A stretch of DNA of 64,000 bases from an uncultured Oscillospiraceae bacterium (GTDB taxonomy: Bacteria > Bacillota > Clostridia > Oscillospirales > Oscillospiraceae). The stretch lies in NCBI GenBank assembly GCA_934597255.1, contig CAKTQV010000001.1:1-64000 (forward strand), given 5' to 3'. Numbering within the stretch: the stretch's first letter is position 1; every line of letters starts with the position of its first letter. Positions 24,648 through 33,079 of this stretch are shown piece by piece. A model generated the notes under the pieces. It saw nothing but the letters and a program-made list of their open reading frames with translations, made no database searches and was not told the origin of the DNA. Made by a program: the position numbers and the translations under genes.

Positions 24648-26773
24648 GATTCCGCCTCCCGGTCCGCCCTGCGGATACGGCAGGGAAATTGCTTGTAGGC
24701 GGGAAAGCCCGTGCTCGGGTCGAGAAGATCCATCGGAAGAAGCCGGTTGACATTGGCCTCGCACCAGCCGTGGATCATGCACAGCTCGCCCGGCGCGGCC
24801 AGCTCCGTGACGTTGGCCTGCACGGTGATCCGGCCCGCTCTGGTTTCCAGCACGACGGCGTCGCCGGTCTTCACGCCGAGCCGTTCGGCGTCGTCCCGGC
24901 ACAGATCGACCGACGGCTCCGGCCGCAGCGAGCGCAGCCACGGGACGTTGTGGCCGCGGGAATGGATGGTGTTCGGCAGGCGCGCGCCGGAAATGAGCGT
25001 GAAGGGGTAGTCCGGGTCGGGCGGCTGGGGGATATAGCGCGGCAGCGGGTCGAGCCCGAGCGCCTCGTAGCGGGCGGTCTGTTCGCTGTAAAACTCAAGC
25101 TTCCCGCTGGGGGTCCGGATGTTTTCCAGAAACCGTCCCGGCGTATAGCCGCGGGCGTTCGGGACGGGCACCGGCATGGGCGAGTCCTTGACGGCCTGCC
25201 AGTCCGTGATGCCGGCGGGCCGGAAGATGTATTCGATGCAGGCGTCGTAGCCCGCGTCGAGCAGCCGGTCGCCCAGCTTCATCCGCCGCGAAAGCTCGCA
25301 GATGATATCCGTGTCCGGCCGGCTCTCGTACAGCGGCGCGACGGCCGGCTGAGTGTAATTGACGAAGCGGCCGCCGTAGCAGCGCACCTCGCCGCGCTCG
25401 TACGATGTGCAGGCCGGAAGCACGATGTCCGCGTGCGCGCAGACGTCCGTCCAGAAGATGTCCGCCGCGAAGCTGAAGTCGAGCCGGTCCATCGCGGCGA
25501 GAAGCCGCGGGGATTCCGGGTACATCCGGTCGTTGACGCCGAAGCAGGCCAGCGCCCGCAGCGGATAGGGCGTGCCCTCCTCCATCTGGCGGATAAGGTC
25601 CATGCCCTGCCCCTCGTCCACCATGTCGTCCCAGAGGGGGAAGCGCTCGCAGCCGACGGCCTTTTTGGCGTGCTTCGGGCGCGTTTCGTCGATGAACGCC
25701 AGCTCCAGCGACTCAAAGCCGCCGTTGGAGTGGCAGTAGCTGTCTACCTCCGGTATGACGCCGCCGGGACGGTCCACGCGGCCGAGCAGGACCATCAGAC
25801 TGATGACGGCGCGATAGGTGTTGAAGCCGCTGACGCGGTGCGTCAGCGCGTTGCTGGGCACGACGACGGCCGTCGGGTCGCCGGCCAGAAGCTCCGCCGT
25901 GCGCCGGATATCGGCCTCCGGCACGCCGGTGATGGCGGCGGCCGCCGCCGGCGTGAACGCGCGCACATAATCGCGGTAGGCCTCAAAGCCGTGGACGTAT
26001 CGGTCGATGAACGGCTGATCCTGCCAGCCGTTTTCCAGGATCAGATGGGCGATGGCGTGCGCCAGCGCCGCGTCCGTGCCCGCCTTCGGCCGCAGATACA
26101 GCGAGGCGAGCTGCTGGGCGGCGTGGGTCATGCGCGGGTCGATGACCACAATGCGGCCGCCCCGGTCGCGCAGCGCCATGACGGCGCGGCCGAGCGCGAA
26201 GGAATTGACGGGCGGATTCGAGCCCCAGAGGACGACCGTGTCCGCCTGGCCGATCGGGACGATCATGGTCTGGCCGAAAACGGCCTTCCAGCTCATCACC
26301 TCGGCGCGGTGGCAGGCGCTCGACTCCGTCAAATAGTTCTCCGTGCCGAACGAGTGCGCCAGCCGGTGGAGAAACGGGCGGTACCATTTCGGGTAGCCCG
26401 TGAGAAACACGACGCTGTCCGGGTCGTCCGCGCGCAGCCGGGAAAGCTCGCGCGCGCAGACGTTGAGCGCCTCGTCCCAGCTTATCGGCTCAAAGCGGCC
26501 GCTGCCGCGCGGGCCGGTGCGGCGCATCGGCGTGCGGATGCGGTCGTCGCGGTATAGATACTGGCGGCCGGCGGCGCCCTTGGTGCACAGCTTGCCGCCG
26601 CTGCCGGGGAAGCCGTCCGTGCCCTCCAGACGGATCAGGCGGCCGTCCTTCACATAGGCGTCCACGCCGCACTGAAGCCCCGGCGTGCAGATGTCGCACA
26701 TCGTCTTTCGTATTTCGATGCCCGTTTCGGGGCAGGGGATCTTGGCGCGCAGGAGCGCGTCCGTCGTTTCCAT
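24644..26773 (-). CDS. Molybdopterin oxidoreductase, DMSO reductase family
   Basis: This 709-residue catalytic subunit has an N-terminal [4Fe-4S] site: C26, C29, C35 and C63 (in GKLCTKG). The likely Mo/W ligand is the Cys in SSACHRAE (about residue 154). Family blocks include VLWGSNPPVNSF, GGRIVVIDPRMTHAAQ, KAGTDAALAHAIAHLI and the C-terminal dinucleotide-binding barrel (SVDLCRDDAERLGVKTGDAVVLETRAGRI). No Tat twin-arginine signal is present, so it stays inside the cell, unlike most respiratory relatives. The substrate is unknown; candidates are sulphur-compound reduction, transhydroxylase-like or hydratase-like chemistry. The second ATG is chosen because AGGAGG abuts the first. Confidence 0.92.
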   Translation of the reverse strand: METTDALLRAKIPCPETGIEIRKTMCDICTPGLQCGVDAYVKDGRLIRLEGTDGFPGSGGKLCTKGAAGRQYLYRDDRIRTPMRRTGPRGSGRFEPISWDEALNVCARELSRLRADDPDSVVFLTGYPKWYRPFLHRLAHSFGTENYLTESSACHRAEVMSWKAVFGQTMIVPIGQADTVVLWGSNPPVNSFALGRAVMALRDRGGRIVVIDPRMTHAAQQLASLYLRPKAGTDAALAHAIAHLILENGWQDQPFIDRYVHGFEAYRDYVRAFTPAAAAAITGVPEADIRRTAELLAGDPTAVVVPSNALTHRVSGFNTYRAVISLMVLLGRVDRPGGVIPEVDSYCHSNGGFESLELAFIDETRPKHAKKAVGCERFPLWDDMVDEGQGMDLIRQMEEGTPYPLRALACFGVNDRMYPESPRLLAAMDRLDFSFAADIFWTDVCAHADIVLPACTSYERGEVRCYGGRFVNYTQPAVAPLYESRPDTDIICELSRRMKLGDRLLDAGYDACIEYIFRPAGITDWQAVKDSPMPVPVPNARGYTPGRFLENIRTPSGKLEFYSEQTARYEALGLDPLPRYIPQPPDPDYPFTLISGARLPNTIHSRGHNVPWLRSLRPEPSVDLCRDDAERLGVKTGDAVVLETRAGRITVQANVTELAAPGELCMIHGWCEANVNRLLPMDLLDPSTGFPAYKQFPCRIRRADREAES

Positions 26774-26799
26774 GGCCGCCATCCCTCCTTTTTTCTCCC

Positions 26800-26805
26800 A
26801 TTATA
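26800..26805 (-). promoter_or_regulatory. -10 element of the molybdoenzyme operon
   Basis: On the minus strand TATAAT stands 27 bases upstream of the molybdoenzyme ATG. The -35 region (TGGAAG) is poor, which suggests that an activator may be needed. Confidence 0.5.
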
Positions 26806-26841
26806 GCGCAAACGGCGGCCCACTTCCAGTGGGAGCGGCGC

Positions 26842-26882
26842 AAAAAAAGCGCCCGCCGGCCCGAAAAGGGCCGAACGGACGC
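26842..26882 (-). terminator. Intrinsic terminator of the HMA/small-peptide operon
   Basis: On the minus strand GCGTCCG..CGGCCC pairs with GGGCCG.CGGGCGC around a TTTT loop and is followed by seven T. It lies 44 bp after the small peptide stop. Confidence 0.88.
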
Positions 26883-26926
26883 CGGGGGGAGAGATAACTT
26901 CTTTTCTGCGCCGGTAAAAACCGGAC

Positions 26927-27043
26927 TTACATGGCCGGGCTGCGCCGCTGCGCCCGCCGGAGATAGCTCCGGCACAGTGCGCGGATCGACAGATCCACGG
27001 CTGCAACGGCTGCGACCAGCACGACGGCAAACAGAATATCCAT
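26927..27043 (-). CDS. 38-residue single-pass membrane peptide
   Basis: The product is MDILFAVVLVAAVAAVDLSI followed by a basic cytoplasmic tail RALCRSYLRRAQRRSPAM. It has one membrane helix, then a positively charged end. The start has GGAGG eight bases upstream. It follows the HMA-domain gene by 34 bp, in the same transcript between the DtxR-like operator promoter and the terminator at 26842. Its size, topology and setting recall the small FeoB-associated membrane peptides, but it has only one Cys, so the relation is a guess. Confidence 0.65.
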   Translation of the reverse strand: MDILFAVVLVAAVAAVDLSIRALCRSYLRRAQRRSPAM

Positions 27044-27077
27044 GCCTGTGGCCTCCTTGTTTCTCTGTGGGCCGGAC

Positions 27078-27332
27078 TTATTTCCGGCGGCCGAACAGCC
27101 CCTTCTTCTCAAAGGGATGACTTTCGACGGCAAGGACCCGATACCCCGTCGCGTCGATCGCGCGGCGCAGCGCCGCCTCGTCCAGCGGCGCGTCGGATTC
27201 GATGCGCGTTTCACCCTTTGTATGGGAGGACGACACCTTCCGAACGGGAAAGTCCCGGCGCACAGTGTCGTTGACGTGGCTTTCGCACATTCCGCAGGCC
27301 ATTCCGTCGATCTTCAGAATCGTTTCAATCAT
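27078..27332 (-). CDS. Heavy-metal-associated (HMA) domain protein
   Basis: This 84-residue protein has the ferredoxin-like HMA fold of CopZ-type metal chaperones. The metal site is GMACGMCESH (C-x2-C near residues 13-16). The second half (TRIESDAPLDEAALRRAIDATGYRVLAVESHPF) completes the beta-alpha-beta unit, and a basic tail KKGLFGRRK follows. The start has GGAGG eight bases upstream. It is first in a two-gene operon under an operator of the same geometry as those at feo (27393-27410), so a role in iron rather than copper handling is possible. Confidence 0.88.
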   Translation of the reverse strand: MIETILKIDGMACGMCESHVNDTVRRDFPVRKVSSSHTKGETRIESDAPLDEAALRRAIDATGYRVLAVESHPFEKKGLFGRRK

Positions 27333-27392
27333 TGCTGCGGCCTCCTTGCCGATATTTTATGCGCCCGTGAGAAGGCGGGTGCCGTGTTCTGT

Positions 27393-27445
27393 GGTTAGAG
27401 TTCTCTAACTATTTGCATAATACGCCATCCGGCGCGGCTTGTCAA
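27393..27445 (-). promoter_or_regulatory. Promoter with DtxR-like operator for the HMA gene
   Basis: On the minus strand TTGACA (27445-27440), a 17-base spacer and TATTAT (27422-27417) form a strong promoter. Just downstream, over the expected transcription start, GGTTAG-AGTTCT-CTAACT (27393-27410) is an inverted repeat of the form GTTAG-N6-CTAAC. The arm sequence and the 6-base spacing match the two operators at 53835 and 53926 beside the DtxR-type regulator and feoA. Confidence 0.75.
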
Positions 27446-27506
27446 GAGGCGGGCGGGAAAAATTTCATCTTTTTCCCGTTCCCGCGCCGTAGAGCGGCCG
27501 GGGCGG

Positions 27507-27535
27507 TTGAAATGGCGGCGCCGGAATGATAGAAT
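27507..27535 (+). promoter_or_regulatory. Promoter of the ABC importer operon
   Basis: TTGAAA (27507-27512), 17 bases, then TAGAAT (27530-27535) with TGA as extended -10, 51 bases before the first start. Confidence 0.75.
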
Positions 27536-27586
27536 ATACCGTAAAAAACCGGTGCGCCCGCCGCGCCGGACAAGAGGTGGACGGAT

Positions 27587-28678
27587 ATGAAGGTCGTGCT
27601 GCAGTCTCTGACGAAAAAATTCCCCGCGCGCGGGAAAAACGGCGGGGAAGTGACCGCCGTGCGCGATTTTGATTTTGAGATCCCGGACGGCGCGATGGTC
27701 GGGCTGCTGGGGCCGTCGGGCTGCGGAAAAAGCACGACGCTCAATCTGATCTGCGGACTGGAAAAGCCCACGGCCGGGCGCGTCTTTTTCGGGGACGACG
27801 ACGTGACGGAGCTGCCGCCGGATGCGCGCGGCGTGGGGCTGGTGTTTCAGAACTATGCGCTGTATCCGCATATGACGGTGCGGCAGAACATTCTTTTCCC
27901 GCTTCAGAATCTGCGCGGCGCGGCGCGGCCGGACAAGGCGGAGATGGAGCGCCGGGCGCTGGAGGCGGCCCGGCTCGTCCAGATCGACGCGCTCATGGAC
28001 CGGCGGCCGGCGGAGCTGTCCGGCGGGCAGCAGCAGCGCGTGGCCATTGCGCGCGCGCTGGTCAAGCGGCCGCGGGTGCTGCTGCTGGACGAGCCGCTGT
28101 CCAATCTGGACGCGCGGCTGCGCCTTCAGACGCGCGAGGAGCTGCGCCGCATCCAGCGCGAGACGGGCATCACTACGGTTTTTGTCACCCACGATCAGGA
28201 GGAGGCCATGAGCATCTCCGACCGGATCGTCGTGATGAACGAGGGCGCCGTGCAGCAGATCGGCCGGCCGCAGGAGGTCTATGACGCGCCGGACAACCTG
28301 TTCGTCGCCAAATTTCTCGGCACGCCGCCGATCGATCTTTTTGACGGCCGGATCGAGAACGGACGCCTGTTTCTCGGCGCGGACGACGTGATGGCGGCGC
28401 CGGGACGGCGCGACCGCCCGGTGATCGTCGGCGTGCGGCCGGAGGGCTTTGAGCCGGACGAAAACGGGCCGCTTCGCGCCTCGCTGCGCGCGGTGGAGGT
28501 CATGGGCCGCGATACGAGCGTCGTCGCGGCGCATCCGGCGGCGCAGGGCGGCACGCTTCGCGCCATCGTTCCGGCGGACGAGCGGCCGGACGCGGGGGCG
28601 CAGGAGGTGCGCTTCTCGCTGCGCGCCGGGAAGGTCCATCTGTTCGAGTGCGGCAGCGGCGTGCGCGCGGAGGGCTGA
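27587..28678 (+). CDS. ABC transporter ATPase, MalK/UgpC type
   Basis: This 363-residue ATPase energises a carbohydrate or glycerol-phosphate importer. Walker A is GPSGCGKST, the Q-loop lies in VFQNYALYPHM, the signature is LSGGQQQRVAIARAL, Walker B is LLLDEP with D-loop SNLDAR, and the switch His is in VTHDQEEAMSI. The C-terminal 120 residues form the MOP/TOBE-like regulatory barrel (VGVRPEGFEPDE) found in MalK, UgpC and MsmK. It is first in a four-gene operon (ATPase, two permeases, binding protein), with only 3 bp to the next gene. The start has GAGGTGG six bases upstream. Confidence 0.95.
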   Translation: MKVVLQSLTKKFPARGKNGGEVTAVRDFDFEIPDGAMVGLLGPSGCGKSTTLNLICGLEKPTAGRVFFGDDDVTELPPDARGVGLVFQNYALYPHMTVRQNILFPLQNLRGAARPDKAEMERRALEAARLVQIDALMDRRPAELSGGQQQRVAIARALVKRPRVLLLDEPLSNLDARLRLQTREELRRIQRETGITTVFVTHDQEEAMSISDRIVVMNEGAVQQIGRPQEVYDAPDNLFVAKFLGTPPIDLFDGRIENGRLFLGADDVMAAPGRRDRPVIVGVRPEGFEPDENGPLRASLRAVEVMGRDTSVVAAHPAAQGGTLRAIVPADERPDAGAQEVRFSLRAGKVHLFECGSGVRAEG

Positions 28679-28681
28679 GCC

Positions 28682-29572
28682 ATGAGGGGGAAAACCTGGA
28701 GGGCCTGGCTGTATCTGCTGCCGGCCGCCGTGTTTCTGGGCGTGTTCATGGTCTATCCGCTGGTCGATGTTCTCGTCTACTCGCTGGAGGAGGGCTATAA
28801 TTTCGCCTCGCAGAGCTATTTCGGCACGGGGCTTTACAACTATTCCTACGTTCTGCACGACCCGTATTTCCTGCAGGCGGTCAAAAATACCTTCCTGCTC
28901 GTCGTCATCACGGTGCCGGTCTCCACGGGCTTCGCGCTGCTGATCTCGCTGGCGCTCAGCTCCATTCAAAAGCTGCGCGAGCTGTATCAGACGGTGTATT
29001 TTCTGCCCTATGTCACCAACACGCTGGCCGTGGGACTGGTGTTCATGATCCTGTTCAAGAAAACGCCGTACTCCGACGGGCTGGTGAATCTTCTCATCGG
29101 GGCGTTCGGCGGCGGCTCCGTGGACTTTATCGAGGGGCCGTACTGGGCGAAGATGTTCGTGCTGTGCTTCTACACGGTGTGGGTGGTGCTGCCGTTCAAG
29201 GTGCTGGTGCTCACGAGCGCGCTGGCCTCGGTCGATCCCGTTTATTACCGCGCCGCGCAGATCGACGGCACGCCGCGCGGCCGCGTGTTCTTCCGCATCA
29301 CGCTGCCGATGATCGCGCCGATGCTGTTTTATCTTATCATCACGGGCTTTATCGGCGCGTTCAAGGCCTACAGCGACGCCGTGGCCCTGTTTGGGACGAA
29401 TCTCAACGCCGCCGGCATGAATACCATCGTCGGCTATGTCTACGATATGCTCTACGGCGACAGCGGCGGCTGGCCGTCCTATGCCTCGGCGGCGGCGCTG
29501 ATCCTGTTTGCGATCGTGCTGACCATTACCTGCGTGAACCTGCTGGCCAGCAGGAAACGCGCCCGGCTCTGA
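28682..29572 (+). CDS. ABC sugar-type permease, MalF/UgpA type
   Basis: This 296-residue inner-membrane permease has six predicted helices, beginning with WLYLLPAAVFLGVFMVYPLVDVLVY. The ATPase-contact EAA loop reads YYRAAQIDGTPRGRVFFRITLPMIAPMLFY, where the usual Glu-Ala-Ala appears as Arg-Ala-Ala, as in many UgpA homologues. It lies 13 bp upstream of its partner permease. Confidence 0.94.
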   Translation: MRGKTWRAWLYLLPAAVFLGVFMVYPLVDVLVYSLEEGYNFASQSYFGTGLYNYSYVLHDPYFLQAVKNTFLLVVITVPVSTGFALLISLALSSIQKLRELYQTVYFLPYVTNTLAVGLVFMILFKKTPYSDGLVNLLIGAFGGGSVDFIEGPYWAKMFVLCFYTVWVVLPFKVLVLTSALASVDPVYYRAAQIDGTPRGRVFFRITLPMIAPMLFYLIITGFIGAFKAYSDAVALFGTNLNAAGMNTIVGYVYDMLYGDSGGWPSYASAAALILFAIVLTITCVNLLASRKRARL

Positions 29573-29585
29573 GGGGAGGCGCACG

Positions 29586-30461
29586 ATGGAGAATCAAATG
29601 GATTATGCCCTGCTCGAGCGCCGCGCCCGCACGCGCCGCGCCGTCCGGCGCACGCTGTGCTATCTGCTTCTGACGGCGTGGGCGGTGCTGGTGCTGTTCC
29701 CGTTTTACTGGATGCTTCTGACGTCCGTGAAGGGCTACGGCGCCTATAACAGCGAATTCATCCCCCGCTTTTTCACGCTGGCGCCGACGCTGGAAAACTA
29801 CGCCGAGGCGTTCACGGCGGTGCCGCTCGGCCGCTATTTTGCCAACACGCTCGTGTTCACGCTTGCGACCACGGCGCTGATGCTGGCGGTGACGATCCCG
29901 GCGGCGTTCGCGTTCGCGCGGCTTGAATTTCGCGGAAAGCGGCTCGTGTTCACGCTGTTTCTGTCGCTGATGATGATCCCGAACGAGCTGGTCGTCATCA
30001 CGAACTTTGTCACGGTAACGAATCTCGGCCTGCGCAACAGCTTTCTGGGACTCATCCTGCCGTCGGTCAGCTCCGTGTTCTACATCTATCTGCTCAAGGA
30101 GAATTTTGAACAGATACCCGACGAGCTTTACCGCGCGGCGCGCGTGGACGGGTGCACGGACTGGCGGTATCTGTGGAAGGTGATGCTCCCGATCTGCCGG
30201 CCGACCGTCGTCACGATCACGATCCTGAAGATCATCGAGTGCTGGAACAGCTACGTCTGGCCGCGCCTGATCACGGACGACCCGGCCTTTTTCCTCGTGT
30301 CCAACGGCATCCAGGAGATACGCGAAAACGGCTTCGGCCGGGAGAATATACCGGCGATGATGGCGGCGGTCGTGGTCATTTCGGTGCCGCTGATCGTGCT
30401 GTTTCTGGTTTTCCGGAAGAAGATCATGGCCGGCGTTTCGAGAGGGGGCACGAAGGGATGA
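29586..30461 (+). CDS. ABC sugar-type permease, MalG/UgpE type
   Basis: This 291-residue second permease has a cytoplasmic basic N-terminus, six helices (LLLTAWAVLVLFPFYWMLLTSVKG first) and the EAA loop LYRAARVDGCTDWRYLWKVMLPICRPT. The TM segments FTLFLSLMMIPNELVVITNFV are typical of MalG/UgpE. The stop overlaps the binding-protein start as ATGA. Confidence 0.94.
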   Translation: MENQMDYALLERRARTRRAVRRTLCYLLLTAWAVLVLFPFYWMLLTSVKGYGAYNSEFIPRFFTLAPTLENYAEAFTAVPLGRYFANTLVFTLATTALMLAVTIPAAFAFARLEFRGKRLVFTLFLSLMMIPNELVVITNFVTVTNLGLRNSFLGLILPSVSSVFYIYLLKENFEQIPDELYRAARVDGCTDWRYLWKVMLPICRPTVVTITILKIIECWNSYVWPRLITDDPAFFLVSNGIQEIRENGFGRENIPAMMAAVVVISVPLIVLFLVFRKKIMAGVSRGGTKG

Positions 30462-32062
30462 GCGGGAGAAAACGCGCGGCGCTGCTGGCGGCGGCGCTTC
30501 TGCTGGCCGGGCTTCTGGCCGGGTGTCACGGCGCGCGCGAGCGCGCGGGCTTTTCCGTGCCGGAGAGCTTTGACGAAAGCCGCCCCTGCACGATAAGCTT
30601 CTGGGCGAAAAACGACACGAACAAAAACCAGGTCGCCGTCTACGAGCAGGCCATCGAGGATTTCGAGGCGCTGTATCCGAATGTCACGGTCGAGCTGCGC
30701 CTGTACACGGACTACGGAAAGATCTACAACGACGTCATCACGAACATCGCCACGAACACTACGCCGAACGTGTGCATCACCTACCCCGACCATATCGCAA
30801 CGTATCTGTCCGGAGACCAGGTGGTCGTGCCGCTCGACGAGCTGCTGGAGGACGGGCGCTTCGGCTCCGGCGGGAGCGGGCTGCGCTACGACGCGCCGGG
30901 CGAGATCGTGCCGGAGTTTCTTGACGAGGGCATCATCGGGGGGCGTTGCTACGCGCTTCCCTTCATGCGCTCGACGGAGGCGTGCTACGTCAACAAAAGC
31001 TATGTGGAGGCGCTGGGCTTCGAGCTGCCGGACGTGCTGACCTGGGACTTCGTGTGGCAGGTGGCGGACGCCGCGGCCGAAAAGGACGCCGACGGCCTTT
31101 ATACTGTCAGCGGCCAGAACGTGATGCTCCCGTTCATCTACAAATCCAGCGACAACATGATGATCCAGCTTCTGCGCCAGATGGGCGCGGACTATTCCGA
31201 CGAGGCCGGGAACATCGGCCTTTTCAGCGAGGATACGGCCTCCGTTCTGTACACCGTGGCGGAGCACACCGCGCGCGGCGCCTTTTCCACGTTCAAGATA
31301 TCCGGCTACCCGGCCAATTTCCTCAACGCCGGGCAGTGCGTCTTTGCCGTCGACTCCACGGCCGGCGCGAGCTGGATGGGGCCGGACGCGCCGCTGTCGG
31401 ACATCAGCAGCGACAAGATCGTGGACTTTGAGATCGCCGTGCGGCCGGTGCCGCAGATCGACCCGGAAAACCCGCGGATGATCTCGCAGGGGCCGAGCGT
31501 GTGCCTGTTCAACAAGGACGACGCGCAGGAGGTGCTGGCCTCGTGGCTGTTTGCGCAGTATCTGCTGACAAACGGCGTGCAGATCGCCTACGCGCAGACG
31601 GAGGGCTATGTTCCCGTGACGACGGCGGCGCAGACGGCGCCGGAATACCGGGATTATCTCGCGCGCGCCGGCGAGGACAGCGACGGGCATTACGCCGTCA
31701 AGATCGCGGCCGCACAGCTGCTGCTCGACAACACGGCCAACACGTTCACAACGCCCGTGTTCAGCGGCTCGGCCTCGCTGCGCGACGCGGCGGGCCAGCT
31801 CATCGAGAGCGTGACGAAATCCGTCCGCCGCGGCCAGACCGTGGACGGCGCGTATATCGACGCGCTGTACGCCGACACGGCGGCGCTGTACCGGCTGGAC
31901 CAGACCGCCGCGGCGCAGACCGGCGGCGCGGAGCCGCTCGGTCCGCTGCCGGGCGCGGCCATAGCGCTGCTGGCGGGGCTGGCGGGCGCGTGGCTGTGTA
32001 TGGGCGCGTATGCGGCGGGGCGGGCCGTGAAACGCCGCCATGCCGTTAAAAGGCAAACTTAG
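30458..32062 (+). CDS. Extracellular solute-binding lipoprotein with extra C-terminal membrane helix
   Basis: This is the 534-residue substrate receptor of the importer. It has a lipoprotein signal with lipobox LLAGC (Cys near 23), then a type 1 extracellular solute-binding fold (CTISFWAKNDTNKNQVAVYEQAIEDFEALYPNVTVELR, NVCITYPDHIATYLSGDQVVVPLDELL, GGRCYALPFMRSTEACYVNKSYVEALG). The order and gene set match sugar or glycerol-3-phosphate receptors; the exact ligand is unknown. Unusually, a second membrane helix (GAAIALLAGLAGAWLCMGAYAAG) and a basic cytoplasmic tail end the protein, so it would be tethered at both ends. The start overlaps the previous stop; a much longer upstream frame is out of context. 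Confidence 0.9.
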   Translation: MSGRKRAALLAAALLLAGLLAGCHGARERAGFSVPESFDESRPCTISFWAKNDTNKNQVAVYEQAIEDFEALYPNVTVELRLYTDYGKIYNDVITNIATNTTPNVCITYPDHIATYLSGDQVVVPLDELLEDGRFGSGGSGLRYDAPGEIVPEFLDEGIIGGRCYALPFMRSTEACYVNKSYVEALGFELPDVLTWDFVWQVADAAAEKDADGLYTVSGQNVMLPFIYKSSDNMMIQLLRQMGADYSDEAGNIGLFSEDTASVLYTVAEHTARGAFSTFKISGYPANFLNAGQCVFAVDSTAGASWMGPDAPLSDISSDKIVDFEIAVRPVPQIDPENPRMISQGPSVCLFNKDDAQEVLASWLFAQYLLTNGVQIAYAQTEGYVPVTTAAQTAPEYRDYLARAGEDSDGHYAVKIAAAQLLLDNTANTFTTPVFSGSASLRDAAGQLIESVTKSVRRGQTVDGAYIDALYADTAALYRLDQTAAAQTGGAEPLGPLPGAAIALLAGLAGAWLCMGAYAAGRAVKRRHAVKRQT

Positions 32063-32063
32063 C

Positions 32064-32091
32064 TTGATTTATCGAACTGGTTGGTTATAAT
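32064..32091 (+). promoter_or_regulatory. Promoter of the OB-like lipoprotein gene
   Basis: TTGATT (32064-32069), a 16-base spacer and TATAAT (32086-32091), immediately after the stop of the binding-protein gene. Confidence 0.7.
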
Positions 32092-32159
32092 AAGAAAAAA
32101 CAGAAAACCCCGGATTTCCGGCGCCCGCGGGCGCTGTAGTTTTGAAAAGGAGAGACACT

Positions 32160-33005
32160 ATGAAAAAGACCCTTGCGCTTGTTCTGGCGGCCTGCGCGCT
32201 GCTGTGCCTGCTGGCCGGCTGCACGGCCAGCCCCGATGAGGACACGCTTGCCCGGATCGACGACATGCTCGCGCGCGTGGAAGCGGCCGAGGCGAAGCTT
32301 GACGAGCTGGAAGCCGCGCCCGCGGCGGAGGAGCCCGCGGCCGAGACCGAGGAAGCGGCGTCTGTCATGAGCCATGCCGAATACGAGGCCGCCGCCATCG
32401 ACAGCCCCGTCACGATCGAGACCTATGTTCAGGCCACGCAGTCGTGGTGGGAGGATCAGATCACGGTCTACGCCCAGAGCGAGGACGGCGCCTACTTCAT
32501 CTACAACATGGCCTGCCCGGAGGCCGATGCGGAAAAGCTTGTCCCCGGCACGCACATCCGTGTCACCGGCTACAAGGCCGAGTGGTCGGGCGAGGTCGAG
32601 ATCGCCGATGCGGCGTTTGAGATCATCGACGGCGACGGCTTCATCGCCGAGCCGCTGGATGTGACCGCGTTGCTGGGCAGCGACGAGCTGATCGAGCACC
32701 AGAACGAGTTCGTGAGCTTCACCGGCATGACCGTCATGCCCTCCGAGGCGCCCGACGGCAGCGAAGCGGCCTTCCTGTACAACTGGGACGGCTCCGGCGA
32801 GGACGGCAACGACCTGTACTTCAACGTCTCCCTCAACGATGAGGTCTACACCTTCACGGTCGAGTCGTATCTCTGCGGCCCCGGCACCGATGTGTATGAG
32901 GCGGTCAAGGCGCTCAGCGTCGGCGACGTGGTGGACATGGAAGGCTTCCTGTACTGGTACGAGGGCGTCAACCCCCACATCACCAGCGTGACTGCCGCCG
33001 GCTGA
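32160..33005 (+). CDS. Lipoprotein with coiled coil and OB-fold-like domain
   Basis: This 281-residue lipoprotein has signal and lipobox LLAGC (Cys about 21), a short acidic coiled coil (DTLARIDDMLARVEAAEAKLDELEAA), a Glu/Ala linker, then a domain beginning SHAEYEAAAIDSPVTIETYVQATQSWWEDQITVYAQSEDGAYFIYNM. The sequence ...KLVPGTHIRVTGYKAEWSGEVEIADAAFEII has the look of an OB-fold like those in bacterial nucleic-acid or metal-binding exported proteins, and a second similar half follows (EFVSFTGMTV...GDVVDMEGFLYW). Function is unknown. ATG 32160 has AAGGAG seven bases upstream. It is a single gene with its own promoter and terminator. Confidence 0.8.
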   Translation: MKKTLALVLAACALLCLLAGCTASPDEDTLARIDDMLARVEAAEAKLDELEAAPAAEEPAAETEEAASVMSHAEYEAAAIDSPVTIETYVQATQSWWEDQITVYAQSEDGAYFIYNMACPEADAEKLVPGTHIRVTGYKAEWSGEVEIADAAFEIIDGDGFIAEPLDVTALLGSDELIEHQNEFVSFTGMTVMPSEAPDGSEAAFLYNWDGSGEDGNDLYFNVSLNDEVYTFTVESYLCGPGTDVYEAVKALSVGDVVDMEGFLYWYEGVNPHITSVTAAG

Positions 33006-33027
33006 AAAACCGGACGATAAACGAACA

Positions 33028-33066
33028 AACCGGCCCGTGAACCGCGTTCACAGGCCGGTTTTTTGT
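33028..33066 (+). terminator. Intrinsic terminator
   Basis: AACCGGCC pairs with GGCCGGTT, with inner arms GTGAA/TTCAC, followed by six T. It lies 22 bp after the lipoprotein stop. Confidence 0.92.
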
Positions 33067-33079
33067 ATTGCGGGGGAGC

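Noticed and set aside
24644..26773. Selenocysteine in the molybdoenzyme
   Set aside because: The expected ligand position reads Cys (SSACHRAE) and there is no in-frame TGA.
27078..27332. Copper chaperone CopZ as a firm name for the HMA protein
   Set aside because: No copper ATPase or CsoR lies nearby, and the operator resembles the iron-locus sites.
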